Shown: piece by piece, positions 43,501 through 52,648 of the stretch | Position numbering within the stretch: position 1 is the stretch's first letter | How the letters are laid out: every line of letters begins with the position of its first letter | Assembly (NCBI GenBank): GCA_032158295.1 | Contig: CM063246.1 | Span: 10,665,608-10,729,607 of the forward strand | DNA from: Pycnopodia helianthoides | Lineage: Eukaryota > Echinodermata > Asteroidea > Forcipulatida > Asteriidae | Direction of reading: 5' to 3' | Length of the DNA stretch: 64,000 bases | The notes under the pieces: model-generated | The model's input: only the letters and a program-made list of their open reading frames with translations | The model's database searches: none | What the model was told of the DNA's origin: nothing | Program-made: the position numbers and the translations under genes

Positions 43501-43592
43501 CTCTTTTTAAGCTCTTGTTTCAGGTCAACGACTCTTAAAACGTCGATAGCTCTACCGTCAATCGTCAACTCCGCGTCCTCCATGTCCGACAT
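25394..43592 (-). CDS. ACIN1: ACIN1 (acinus), apoptotic chromatin condensation inducer and splicing factor
   Basis: Acinus is a nuclear scaffold of the ASAP/PSAP complexes (with SAP18 and RNPS1) that sits on the exon junction complex. Exons 5'->3': 43449-43592, 40486-40545, 39307-39397, 37940-38790, 37671-37808, 37362-37495, 36418-36595, 34271-34349, 32937-33085, 31876-32106, 30404-30647, 29296-29544, 27811-27917, 27398-27635, 26597-26700 and 25394-25569 (TAA). All junctions are GT-AG and in phase. Domains, with approximate residues: SAP at 15-48; [16 protein letters not shown] (human [17 protein letters not shown]) at about 77; a K/E-rich region at 99-560; [10 protein letters not shown] at about 580; RRM at about 820-885; the SAP18/RNPS1-binding motif [20 protein letters not shown] at about 972; and an RS tail. 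Corrected length is about 1057 aa, shorter than long human ACIN1. Exons 12, 13 and 16 each need a one-base correction to stay in frame; elsewhere the frame is clean, so I call the gene functional. Confidence 0.95.
25697..25862. mobile_element. MITE with TATAG.CC / TGCACAA ends
   Basis: CTATAGCCCCCTTGCACAAT at the left is mirrored by GTTGTGCAATGGGTCTATAG at the right. Internally ATTTTGGAGTCA faces GACTCCCAAAATGGCGG. It is related to 8080-8250 and 56400-56580 and lies in the last ACIN1 intron. Confidence 0.75.
25858..26060. mobile_element. MITE-like repeat, partial copy at 37540-37655
   Basis: GACCAGAGTTGCCAAC is mirrored by GTTGGCAGCTCTGATAGACC. The interior repeats AATCAGGGAGAT three times. 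37540-37655 carries GCAACATTTGCATCTTGCAA, ATCAGGGAGA and AAAGTTTCCATAA, and lies 15 bp from an ACIN1 donor. Confidence 0.7.
26262..26450 (+). mobile_element. tRNA-derived SINE (family B)
   Basis: The A box TTGGCGCAGTGGT and the B box AGGTTCGAATC are at tRNA spacing. They are followed by GTGGATTGGGTTTTCCAGTC and CCTGATTGCATGGGTTTTCC. A reverse copy with the same body lies at 53575-53755. Confidence 0.82.
26597..26700 (-). other. ACIN1: ACIN1 exon 15, SAP18/RNPS1-binding (RSB) motif
   Basis: The exon encodes [20 protein letters not shown] then [14 protein letters not shown]. It is almost identical to the human segment [28 protein letters not shown], the most conserved stretch of acinus and the part that assembles with RNPS1 and SAP18. 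It is intact and in phase on both sides. Confidence 0.95.
26900..27378. repeat. Minisatellite, 39-bp unit, about 12 copies
   Basis: The unit is CTCTGACTTCCCTATTCTTA followed by AATAGGAAAGGCGATAGAA. Each contains the inverted repeat CCTATTCTTAAATAGG. The older left part has deletions. As 39 = 13 codons, a long open frame runs through it on the minus strand, but it is intronic. The array stops about 20 bp from the ACIN1 donor at 27397. Confidence 0.92.
27811..27917 (-). other. ACIN1: ACIN1 exon 13, RRM core, with apparent one-base deletion
   Basis: The exon encodes [20 protein letters not shown] then SNPKTL, and after a frame change VDFATKDE. It parallels human [35 protein letters not shown]. 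The length of 107 nt is one short of the 108 needed for phase 0 on both sides. The missing base falls near 27833-27840 (CTCCGGTGG region). Confidence 0.85.
29296..29544 (-). other. ACIN1: ACIN1 exon 12, start of the RRM, with apparent one-base insertion
   Basis: The first half reads [20 protein letters not shown] and the second half reads [20 protein letters not shown] in a different frame. Both halves match consecutive human acinus sequence (SITIDD... then [20 protein letters not shown]). The exon is 249 nt, where phase bookkeeping with both neighbours requires 248. The change of frame falls near the GGG run at 29470-29472; removing one G restores a continuous frame. Confidence 0.85.
29901..30044 (-). 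mobile_element. SINE family A, reverse copy
   Basis: Reading the minus strand: CAGTTGGTTAATCTGGAGGT (part of the anticodon arm is deleted) and a B box GGTTCAAGTCCCGC, with the head GGCTTCTGACTGGCACCCC and the tail TTCAACCCC. Confidence 0.85.
30147..30360 (+). mobile_element. SINE family A with 3' tail
   Basis: AGCTCAGCTAGTAGAGCAAC (A box), GGTTCAAGTCCCGC (B box), then the tail TTCAACCCCAAATTATTAAC and CAGTCAGTTTCCCTTGCGG. The first 25 bp (AAATATCAAGTAATAAACCA) are the same tail in reverse, so two copies are joined head to head. A tail-only piece lies at 33243-33320, another at 58905-58965. Confidence 0.82.
30978..31351. mobile_element. TTAA-flanked MITE, second copy
   Basis: It has the same internal sequence as 5093-5468 in the other orientation (AACAAAACAGTTGCTGGCAG, GAGCGATAAACTCCAATCGG, TCATCATTAGACCGTGTAAG), with TTAA at both ends. 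A loose terminus (GTAATGTTCCTTTAA) lies at 31396. It lies in an ACIN1 intron. Confidence 0.85.
31466..31680. mobile_element. Inverted-repeat element with CGTTTCGGTCAGTATGCTCA arms
   Basis: ACGTTTCGGTCAGTATGCTC is mirrored by GAGCATACTGACCGAAACGT around a 25-bp centre. The outer arms (ACACCATGTACAT...TCTTGTGAG / CTCACAAGAG...TACATGGTGTCA) also pair. It lies about 195 bp from an ACIN1 exon, and an incomplete relative lies at 552-665. Confidence 0.82.
32420..32625 (+). repeat. Dispersed repeat, copy of 10025-10315
   Basis: Shared: CACCCAGGGGTAAATGG, GTGAGGGCAGAGATGATTCT, GGCAGCACAGGCTGT, GGGAGCTGAGATGGTTTAAG and AAGCCACTAT. Confidence 0.72.
33415..33778. mobile_element. Possible diverged piggyBac-type MITE
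   Basis: The ends CTGAACCCTTCAGCACTCAG and GAGGTCTAAAGGATTAAAG resemble the TTAACCCTTTCGAGACC termini at 21453-21752. The match is imperfect and the interior is only weakly similar. Confidence 0.4.
36699..36886. mobile_element. MITE of the GCTTAAGCA family
   Basis: GGGCCCAATTTCTGAGAGCT faces AGCAGCTCTAAAAATTGGCCC. The interior shares the ACATGTGACATGACATTTTG and GGTAACCTTATTCTGGTAAG blocks with 8610-8818. Confidence 0.82.
39405..39955. repeat. Tandem array, 44-bp unit, about 12 copies, abutting an ACIN1 acceptor
   Basis: The unit is ACAAACATCAGCTATGTTAA followed by CACACAACACAACYAATAAATGTC. The two sub-variants (TGTCAC and TGGAAA) alternate along the array, which indicates block duplication. 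It starts within about 10-15 bp of the acceptor of exon 39307-39397, so the branch-point region lies in repeat sequence. Confidence 0.93.
40575..40690 (+). mobile_element. SINE family A, 5'-truncated
   Basis: It begins inside the A box (ATTGGTAGAGCGCCGGTACG), has the B box TGGTTCAAATCCTGC and the tail TTTGTCTTTGTTCAACCCC. It lies 30 bp upstream (transcript sense) of ACIN1 exon 40486-40545. Confidence 0.82.
41725..41982. mobile_element. Inverted-repeat element enclosing CCCTAA-like repeats
   Basis: The arm GCATATAACCAAACAGACGT...CCATGCACGGTCTATGGTAG is mirrored by CTACCATAGAGCGTGCACAA...CATATGTCCGTTTGGTT. The centre is a degenerate telomere-like run (TAACCCTATCCCTAACCCTA). The right end is interrupted by the element at 41983-42370. 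Confidence 0.75.
41983..42370. mobile_element. 388-bp long-TIR MITE, relative of 55445-56338
   Basis: GATGCGATAATCGTAACCCT faces AGGGTTACGATTATCACAAC. The interior shares TGGTGACTAGTCTGACCAAA and AAGATCAAATCCATGTTCTT with the larger element. GTTTGGTT flanks both sides (41975-41982 and 42371-42378), extending to 9 bp with one mismatch. It lies in ACIN1 intron 1. Confidence 0.85.
42497..43021. mobile_element. About 525-bp foldback element in ACIN1 intron 1
   Basis: The two arms of about 230 bp are inverted copies at high similarity. Examples are TACTAATTAG...GTCAACAGG against CCTGTTGACCCTAATTAGTA; ATACCATCAAATACAATGG against its mirror; and GAATTGGCCGACGTGATGCT against AGCATCACGTCGGCCAATTC. 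The unpaired centre is about 50 bp, near 42735-42785. Arms differ by scattered substitutions and A-run length. Confidence 0.9.
43449..43592 (-). other. ACIN1: ACIN1 first coding exon, SAP domain
   Basis: The 48 codons begin [20 protein letters not shown] and contain a SAP DNA-binding motif ([19 protein letters not shown] then [10 protein letters not shown]). This parallels human [20 protein letters not shown]. The exon ends in phase 0 at CGAGCG|GTAATT. The ATG at 43592 is taken as the start because human acinus has a short acidic lead before the SAP domain here and a promoter-like GC-rich stretch lies just upstream. Confidence 0.92.
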
Positions 43593-43640
43593 TTTATTTT
43601 ACTATCAAGCTGCGCACATGCACTACGCGCAGTTAATACA
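43593..43640 (-). promoter_or_regulatory. ACIN1 proximal promoter, NRF1-like half sites
   Basis: CTGCGCACATGCACTACGCG lies at 43610-43629, 20-40 bp upstream of the ACIN1 ATG. It contains two degenerate GCGCA/CGCGC motifs of NRF1 type. No TATA box is visible. This is suggestive only. Confidence 0.35.
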
Positions 43641-44410
43641 CAGGAAACAGCCGTTGTAACCGAACCACCAAAAATAATCCGCAATGGCGCCCTCTCTCGC
43701 CTCTCAGAGAAGTACTTTTAGAAACCACGGCTGGGGGTTAGTGCTCGGGTTAGTTTTAAATAGATTATACCAACTTTAGTTCAGGGTTGCACTTCCTTAC
43801 GGGACCTGAAAACAGAAACATGCAGACCGAAACAAAAATGTAAAACCTTGATACGTCTTTCGGTTAAGAGGGGAAATTTGAGCTGAATAAAGTTCTTATA
43901 TCTGCACCGCCCTCTGCGAATCAACCAATGGTATGGAAACCCATAAAGGGACAAGTGTTTGAGTTTTAACTCTTTGAATTTACCATCTTTCTCTATCACA
44001 CTCCACTACTGTTAAAAAACAAAATTATTAAATAGTAACACAAATTTGTGAGTTGTGCAAGCAGTGCCAACTCACAACTCCGACGGCAAACTCAACTCCG
44101 ACAGAGCAATCCACAACTCCGCCAGACCAACTCACAATAGTCGCATAAAGGACAGCCTCTGTCTGCACAACATACTACCCCTGTACATCTATCTCTAAGC
44201 AATCCTGAAAACCATCTCAACTCCTTGGGAGTATGCAGCACCGGAAGCCAAAGGGGCACACAGGTTGCTAATCATTCTCATCATTTATAATCTCTACCCC
44301 ATTTACTCCTGGGTAATGAGAAGCAATTATAATTTATGTTCTTGAGTGTCTTGCTCAAAGGACACAAGTTTCATGACCGGTACTCAAACCCACTCTGACA
44401 ACTCACCATC

Positions 44411-44665
44411 AGGGCCAATTTCATGGCTCTGCTTACCGTACTAAGCAAAGAATCGGAGTTTATGGAAGTAGGGAATTCCATGCTTACGTCAAGCGTATTT
44501 CATTGGTTAGCAGGGAATTTTTGCTTGCGCGCATGCTAATCCAAGTTACAGGCATTCTTTGCTTACACAGCTAGCGCAGAAATTTGGCGCTTGCCCTGTA
44601 AGCGAAGAATGGTGACCACAAGCGCAAAATTTGGCGGTAAGCAGAGCAATGACCTTGGGCCCTGA
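44411..44665. mobile_element. MITE with TCTGCTTACC ends
   Basis: GGGCCAATTTCATGGCTCTG and CTTACCG are mirrored by CGGTAAGCAGAGCAATGACC and TTGGGCCC. It is distantly related to the GCTTAAGCA family that follows at 44698. Confidence 0.72.
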
Positions 44666-44697
44666 ACTTGAGTTGAATGCCCTAGACTGCAAGACCA

Positions 44698-44873
44698 GGG
44701 CCCAATTTTATAGAGCTGCTTAAGCACAAAAAGTAGCTAAGCATAAGGTTACTGGCCAAAATACCATGTCACATGTACAATTTGTGACTGGTATCCTGCT
44801 CATTTCTGCTAAGCAGACAATTGTTAAGCAATATTTTCTGCTTAAGCAGCCTATGAAATTGGGCCCAGGACAT
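44698..44873. mobile_element. MITE of the GCTTAAGCA family
   Basis: GGGCCCAATTTTATAGAGCT is mirrored by GCAGCCTATGAAATTGGGCCC. The interior matches 8610-8818 almost base for base (ACATGTACAATTTGTGACTG). Confidence 0.85.
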
Positions 44874-46699
44874 GCTAAAATAATGAAATAAATGAAAACA
44901 TTCATTACACAAAAACACATTATATCATACATTATAATATTATTTATTTCGGTATAATATTTATATAACTCTTGTTCCACATTTCATTTTCATTTATTTA
45001 CACCTTTTATTTCACTGATGTAAAGATGCACATTTATATATAAATATATACAAACAACTTCACATCCGTATAAAATACACCGTGTACAATACTCACAGTA
45101 TTTTAGAACAAATCTGTTGAAGCATTAAAAACTTAAATTCTCTATGTTGGTTTGTGTCACTAACAAGACAATGTCGTCCCGCAAAAAAACACCTTTTCGA
45201 TAATCATTAGTTCCAAGTGATATGTCAGAGTAAATTGCATGAATTATAAAATCAAGTCAAATGTACAATCTTTCCAAATATTAACTATCAATCTTTCTGA
45301 ATATTAGTGCAAGAACAAAAACATCGGGAAATTTTGTCTTTTTATATAAAATGTAATAAGTTTAAGTTTCTGTGAACTGTGTAACTTTTTGAAGTCTTTG
45401 ATTTTGTGACTAATTAATTGTTTTTATTATTTCTTGAATATCATCACAATTCAGGAATGAATTGCAAATTATCTGCAAAAAAATGTACAGACCATCCTAT
45501 TTGAAATGTGACATCACCAAACATTTTGGGGGGATTTTGACAAATTGCACTTGAGGAATAGGGATTTCAAACACAGTGATATTTTACACCACTAACTTGA
45601 GGCTATTACAAACTTGTCATTTTTTACCCCGTTTTCATATTAAAAAGGACTCATCTATTGGAAAATGAGTGGGTCACAATACTGAAACTGACCTTGGAAC
45701 CCCTATTTAATAACTCTCAAAACGGTGTCAAATACTATTATTTGATTTTCTTCAAATGCAAAAACTGTCAACATCCCAAAACATCCAATGATGTCACTTT
45801 TCCAATAAATAATTTTGTTCAGTTTTGTATGAGGAATCTGTTTAGTTCATCGGGAAAATATGTTACATGCTGAAAATTGTGCATGGCTTTCCACCATTTT
45901 CTCCTGACTCACACAACGGAATAAGACAACATTTTCACAGATTTGTTAATTCATGTAGATGGTTGATCACACAAAACATGAACACTGTCTGTGACTATTT
46001 TGTCAGCTCTACCAATCCTGTATAACACCTTTAACTACCCTTATTCAGTGGATCAATGACTTCTGTAATTTTCTTCACTGGAGCGAGACATATTGGTCTC
46101 TTTAGATTGACAGTCTTCAAAGGAATGCTGCAGAAAGAGTTGCTGGTTATGCGACACACCCCAAGATGCAATAGATCAATGTTGGAGCGCCATGAGCACT
46201 CACTGAGTGACGAATTCAAGCGCTATAAGACAAGCCACTATAATTATTATGATCAGTACTATCAATCTGCTATAATAATCCAAAGTAACAACAGTAGTTC
46301 TCTAAAACCATCATTATATTGTTAACTTCTCCCATTTTCATCATCATCTTTGGTGCTTTCGAGACAATTTGTGGGAAGCTCTAGGATGCCCAACCTTTTT
46401 CACTGAAGATTTTTGTTATGAGTCAAATTAGTGAAAAAAGGGCATTGGCTGCTGCAAACAACTTCCAACCAAGATAACCCATGGTAACAATACAACATTT
46501 TTAATGGCCTCACATTTCGACCCTGGAAGATTCTTTCTCAAATTATCTTTTTTGATCGTCTTGTTCATTCGCCAAAACCTTCAATTATCTTCCTCCTCGT
46601 CGCTCCTTTCCTCCTCACAGAGGGAATTTCTTGTTTGAGTCCAAAAGATAGATTTGAGTTCAAAAGATAGATTAAAGAAAAAACACCCAAAACATCATC

Positions 46700-49600
46700 T
46701 TATTCACCCTCTGAACCTTCATCAGGTGTGTCAAATTTATCATCCTCGTCATCGTCCTCGTCTTCTTGAGTTGTCTCCTGTCTCCTCTCACAGATATCCT
46801 CTTCATCGTTGGCAACGGGCTTCTCCTGAGGGGGATCTTGAGATGAGGCGACCTCAGGTTGAACCTCTTCCTCTGCAAGAGACAAAGAAGAACAGACACG
46901 CTGTAGATCCAGTGTTCATTGTGGAAAATAAATTGAGAATTTTTATTTACAAAAATGGAGCAGCTGGTGTACAACTGCGTTTTTCTGTTGTACTGCCAGC
47001 GTTTCATGGCTTTAGCCTACCATGGGAAAAGGGCATCTCTATTTGCAGGCTTTAATATCCCAAGCTTTCACAGCACGGGCACAACTTGGCATGACATCTT
47101 ATGTTAACTAAGCCTTGCTACCATGGGCAGCGCGATACATCTCGTCACCAACCCCTGGTAGGGATGTGCTGAAAAACAACGCTGATTGGCTAACCAAAAG
47201 TGACTGCTTTGCGCACACCCTTGTTAAAAACTTTCTAGCACTTATACTGCGCTTGTAGGGCGCTTAGTACACGCGTGTCAAAATGCAAGTATTTTTGATG
47301 CAATTCCATTTCAAATGAACGATGTTTTTACCCAGTCACCCTGAACTGCATACAGTTAGACATGTCACAAGATCAAAGAAGAATGAGAGAGGACAAGCTG
47401 CTTTATGACTTGATGCCTCTTTTGCGGGCTGCCTTTTAATCTGGGCACTTTCAATCTCTGGCTGTGCTCCGTGGTCACATATGGGTCAATGGGACTGGCT
47501 GCCAAAGGCGCCTTTACATGCCTGCCGCTCGACCATGTTGCAGCTGTGTCCTTCGCAATTAAGCTTCTCAGCTGAAGTGAGGATAATTAGCCTCCCAAAT
47601 TATTGTTATTAAATCTAAATTTAAACAAGTTGGGAAAGTCACCTGCTTTTCCTTTGTCTAAACTTCCACTGCTCTCTTCAGTGTCATCTCGTTCAGTTTC
47701 CTCATCAATTACTTCAAGTATTTCCATCTCTCTATCGTCGTCCCCATCGTCGTCGTCATCCTCCTCCTCTTCTTCCTCCTCCTCATTATCATCTCCTGCC
47801 TTGTTTCCCTTCACTGTAGCTCCTGGAACACTACCTCCTAAGAAATCATCTAGAGCCTCCTGTTCTCGGTCATCCACTGAGATTTCAAAGTTCTCGATCA
47901 CGCTGATGTCTGTCGGGGTGCGGGGACTATCCGGTACCACTAAGTCTGAAATAAAGATACAGCAGTTACAGGTTGAATGGGTCCGTCTGACTGGCACCCC
48001 CCAACAAAGATACTGACACAATAGGGAGACCGCCAACATGGGGCTAGATAGCTCAGTTGGTAGAGCACCGACATGTCAATCCGGAGGTCCAAGTGCAAGT
48101 CCTACTCTAGTAAATGTTATCCTTGTTCAACCCAAAATTATTTTAAAATTTAGCCAGTCCCTTGTGGTTTTAATCATTTTAACACTGGTACAGTATTTAC
48201 CCATGAACTGAAATTTAAACGGTGTGTTGAATTTACTGTAGAGTGAAGAATAAGACAAAATATAATTGTAGTGTTTTCAGTTTTGAATGGAACCACAAAA
48301 TAAGATTTAAACAAAAAATAAAAAAATATGAAACCAGGGCTCGCCCTTAACACTAGCCTGGTGTACATTGTCTAGTAAAAAATGCTATGGGCTAGTAAAC
48401 ACCACTTCTCAACTTGCCCTGTGGGCTACTAAAAACTGTGCAACCAACTTGTTTAAAATGCTCATTTCTTCCTTTTCAAATGTAAATAATTAATGTATAA
48501 AATGTGTTAATCATTATTGAGTGTGTGAATTTAACTTCATTTGATCATTAACACATCAGAACATTACATTTGTATGGTGATTCCTGTCTATATCTGGGCT
48601 ACTAAAACTTCCTGGGGGCAAGTAAAATGCACAGTTTACTGGCCCGGCGGGCTACTTCACAAAAAGCTTAAGCGCAAGGCCTGATGAAAGCAGATGATCT
48701 CCAGAGAAATTGCAAACCATGAAACAAAACAGTAATAATAGCACAATAAAAAAAATAAAACAATTTTGCCATGTAAAAAGGAAAAAAAACGAAGGAACAT
48801 TACTTGGCAGTGAAGCCTAATTGCGAGATTGTTGTTGTCATGGTTACTTACGTTGCATTTCTCCATGAGTTCTGTAATGATCCATGTCGGCTGCAAAGAC
48901 ATCTTGGAAGGCCTTCTGTCTCTCCATCTTGCCAGCTTTCTGTGATTCTTCCTTCAGGAGGATGCTTTGCTCATATTCCTCTTGGAGACGAACTAAAGAT
49001 CAATAGGAAATAGGTGATCAATAAATCAATAAAGAGAAGAATTGAGAAAATCATGGTGTACATGAACTAAAGATCAAAAGGAAAGGGAATTTTGTCACCA
49101 AACAAAAAGTACATGGGCTGAAACAACTGCTATACAAAAAGTACGCTAAGAATATAACAGGCTAAAAGACAACACAAAAACACATACAACTGTACTAGTG
49201 TCATTGTCCTGTTGTCATTTAGCATTCAAGAAAGGCTCTGCTAGGGTCAAAACGTATGCCACAGTTCATTTAGGTTGATAAGCAGTTTAGAAACAGCTAA
49301 TTCTATTTTTATTTTTTTCAAAAACATAATTCCATTGACAATCAAAATAGTATTACTAACAAAATTGTTTTCAGATGGGATATGAAAAATCCTTAAATAG
49401 GGGTAACCTCTCTCTCTCTGATATATTAGGTAAATCTCATGCACTCAGAAATTTCCTAATGGCTTCTAACTAGCACCCGGAACAAAGATATTGACCAAAT
49501 AGGGAGCCCACCAAGATTAGGGCTAGATAGCTCAGTTGGACTTGATAGAGACCCAGCATATTAATCCGGAGGTTGCAGGTTCAAATGCCAAAATAGTAAA

Positions 49601-52600
49601 TTTGTATTCGTTCAAACCCCAAATTCATAGCATTGAAACTAAAAAGAAGGCTTAATATGAAACACAGATGCAACTTATACCATCACCTAGATTTAAAGAT
49701 AATCTTATGTTGCACACCCTCTTAGGGCCATAGGTGTAGGACAGTGGCGCAGCGACAGCTGGTGAACTCAAATCCCTGATGATGGAACGGGACATGTACC
49801 CCGTCCGTCGTTGTGTCTTGATGCAAGTTGCAAAATCCTAGACTCCAGGGCTCAATTTCATAGAGCTGCTCAAGCACAACAAGTTGCTCATCACATCAAA
49901 ATTATGTTTACCAGAATAAGGTTACCACCTTAAAATACAATTCTACGTGTCCCAAATGTAAGTGGTGTATCCTGCTTAGTTTTGCTTAGCATAAAAATGA
50001 TAAGCAATATTTTCTGCTAAAGCAGCTCTATGAAATTAAGACCTTGTTAAAATTCCAAAAATGTTTGTTTTCAAAAAACCCTTCTTACCTTTCATTAATT
50101 CCTCTTCTTTCCTAAAACACACACAAAAAAAAGTTGAAGAAAAAAATCATATCAGAACTTTAATGTTATCAAATTATTATTTTGTCATAGTGTTAACAAC
50201 AGTTATATTGCATTAATATGAACTAACAGAACTGTACACTGTTTGTACCGTCTAGATGCTTTCACCATGTGATATATTCATATGGCAGACTTGCAAGGTT
50301 TTTGTAAAATTCATAACCACCCTGGGTGATATTGAAGGGTCAAACAGTAGGAGGGTTGACTGCACTGTGTATGCATTACTACGTGATATCATGTTGTAGG
50401 TTGGCATAGTTCATCTGTTGTTCAAAACCGCAGTTAGCAATATTGAATGGTCAAACAGTAGAAGGGTTGACAGCACTGTGTAGATGCATTACAGCATGGT
50501 TTTGCAGACTTGCAAAGTTTATCACTAAAAAATGGTCAGACAGTTGTAGGGAACAAATTCAATGAATCAAAAAAACAATGGTTATTTGCAAAGTTCATAC
50601 ATTTTTAGCTGAGTGTATTTATTCAGCTCAGCCATCTGCGTTTGTTTGTTCCGGAGAAGTTCACAATGGTCAATAAGATCTTCAAATCCTGAGAGCATCG
50701 ACTCTATCTCTTCAAACTCAGCCTCTATTTTCCCTGTAAAAAGAAAAATACAGAAAACAAACAAAAAACAATTGAATGATCTGGGCCCAATTTCATGGAG
50801 CTGCTTACAACACAAATCTGTGCTTACAGCGCCCTGTAAGCATGTAGTTTAAGGGATGTAGGCGTGTAATTTAGGGCTGCAAGCGTGTGAATTTACGGGC
50901 TGTAAGCACGTCAGTATATGGGCTATAAGCAACGTATTGCATCACAAAAATAACTCAGACAACATAATTTCTGACTCAATGTGGCAATGTTATCTAAGCT
51001 ACCATTATTCCCGATGCACACGCTGATGCATCACATGATATTCCACAAAGAATTTCCCTGAATAAGGCACTGTCTTTATTGGTGGCTGCGGCTGTTGCTA
51101 AGGGTAGCCCATGCTTCAATGCATAATCACATGATGATGCGGCCGCAGCCGCTCATTCAGAAATGGCTGTAGAATGTAAACAAGCAAGATCGGGTGACAG
51201 AGCCATCTCATGGACCATGTCGTTTTTGTTTGCAAGAAGAGTGACCTTGTACATTCCAGGGCATTTCCTGGCAGGCAAGATATTACACCGGTCAATGGGA
51301 AATTTAACATTTTGTGTCATAATTTCCACATAAATTCAAGACTTGTAAAAGTAACAGCTGAACAAGATTTGAGATGTGCCCCATTTCGTCTTATCAAAAG
51401 TTGATAAAAATCAGACAGTACAAACTGTAGGACATCCAGGCTCTGTGGCTGTTTTGTAAACATGTGATGTCACGAGTCACGTGGTTCTAAAGCGCAAGAA
51501 AAAATACACAAGCATTTCTGTTGGTTTTTCTCACCGATCGAAGCTGTAAGATACTGAATGTTTTCAACAACTCTTGGTAGATCTTGAAGCTGCTTCTGGA
51601 ACTTGACAATCGGTTCAGCTCTCCGCTCATAATTCAAAAACACCTGTTGTATGTGCAAGTCGATCACCTGCAATTATAAAGTGTCAACCAAATTAGTTCT
51701 CTGGAGAGGGGTGGTTCTGGTGTGTCCAAGAAGGGTCAAATACCAAGTGTGGGTGACCATATTCAAATTTTCTATAAATTTTGGGTTGAACAAAGAAAAA
51801 TTGACAAGAGCAGGATTTGAACCTGCGACCTCCAGATTAACGTGCCAGCGCTCTACCAACTGAGCCATCTAGAACCCAAAGGCCTGGACTATATACGAAC
51901 GCCACAGAGGCCATTGCATCTGTTGCCCCCGTTCTTGGCCGTGGTCCCCCTTCCAAAGTATCCCATAGACTTCAAGGTTTTCCCAATGGAAGTGCCGTTT
52001 GCAAAATGAAAATGGCCTTGCCCTCTCAAAGATGAAATTCCAGGTCTGAACCCACAAATAACATGAGTAAAAATTCCTGTTAAATTACATGATGGATGAA
52101 TAGAAAACTTCCCTGTTAGGTTTTCACAAGAGAGTACAAGACCCTTCCTTTAAACACAATAATAATATATGTCGTCCTCACCCCAGCTTCTTCAGCTGAT
52201 GCCTCAATCTCTTGATGAAGTTCACTCCATATCCGCTGATACCTACAAAGAAAACACCACAGGGAAATCTGTTGGGGTTAGGCACGTCCGCAGAATTATT
52301 CCAGGATTGGTTGCAGACGAGTTTAATAAGTTGGTATAGATTTTTGTTCACAGCTAGATGTTTGCACAGTACAAAGCTCATTTTATTGGCAAGTATGTTG
52401 ACAGACTCCCCTCTGAGCAGTCTGTGGTTTGGCCAACTAACAAGAAATGAAAATAATCTCAAAGATACCGCACTGGTGTTTGTCCAGTACATGTACAGGC
52501 CTTATACTTCATTCTTGTAAGAGCAAGGCAGTTTCTCCCTAAGTAAAGGGCATCTCTATTAGCGCCTTTGAACAATTTTTGTTGATTTTGGCGCTATATA

Positions 52601-52609
52601 AATGTTTTC

Positions 52610-52648
<39 letters not shown>

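Larger units (their letters stand above)
43641..46699. other. Intergenic between ACIN1 and DTNBP1
   Basis: No gene was recognised. Contents: a CAACTCACAACTCCGACRG short tandem motif at 44050-44140; a B-box-type repeat at 44280-44410; two inverted-repeat elements at 44411-44665 and 44698-44873; AT-rich sequence at 44880-46020; and repeat fragments at 46166-46245 and 46480-46550. The part just below 46700 would be the DTNBP1 3' UTR. Confidence 0.55.

Noticed and set aside
51782..51880. Possible tRNA gene
   Set aside because: The A and B boxes are good, but the acceptor stem does not pair and the copy has the SINE-A tail.
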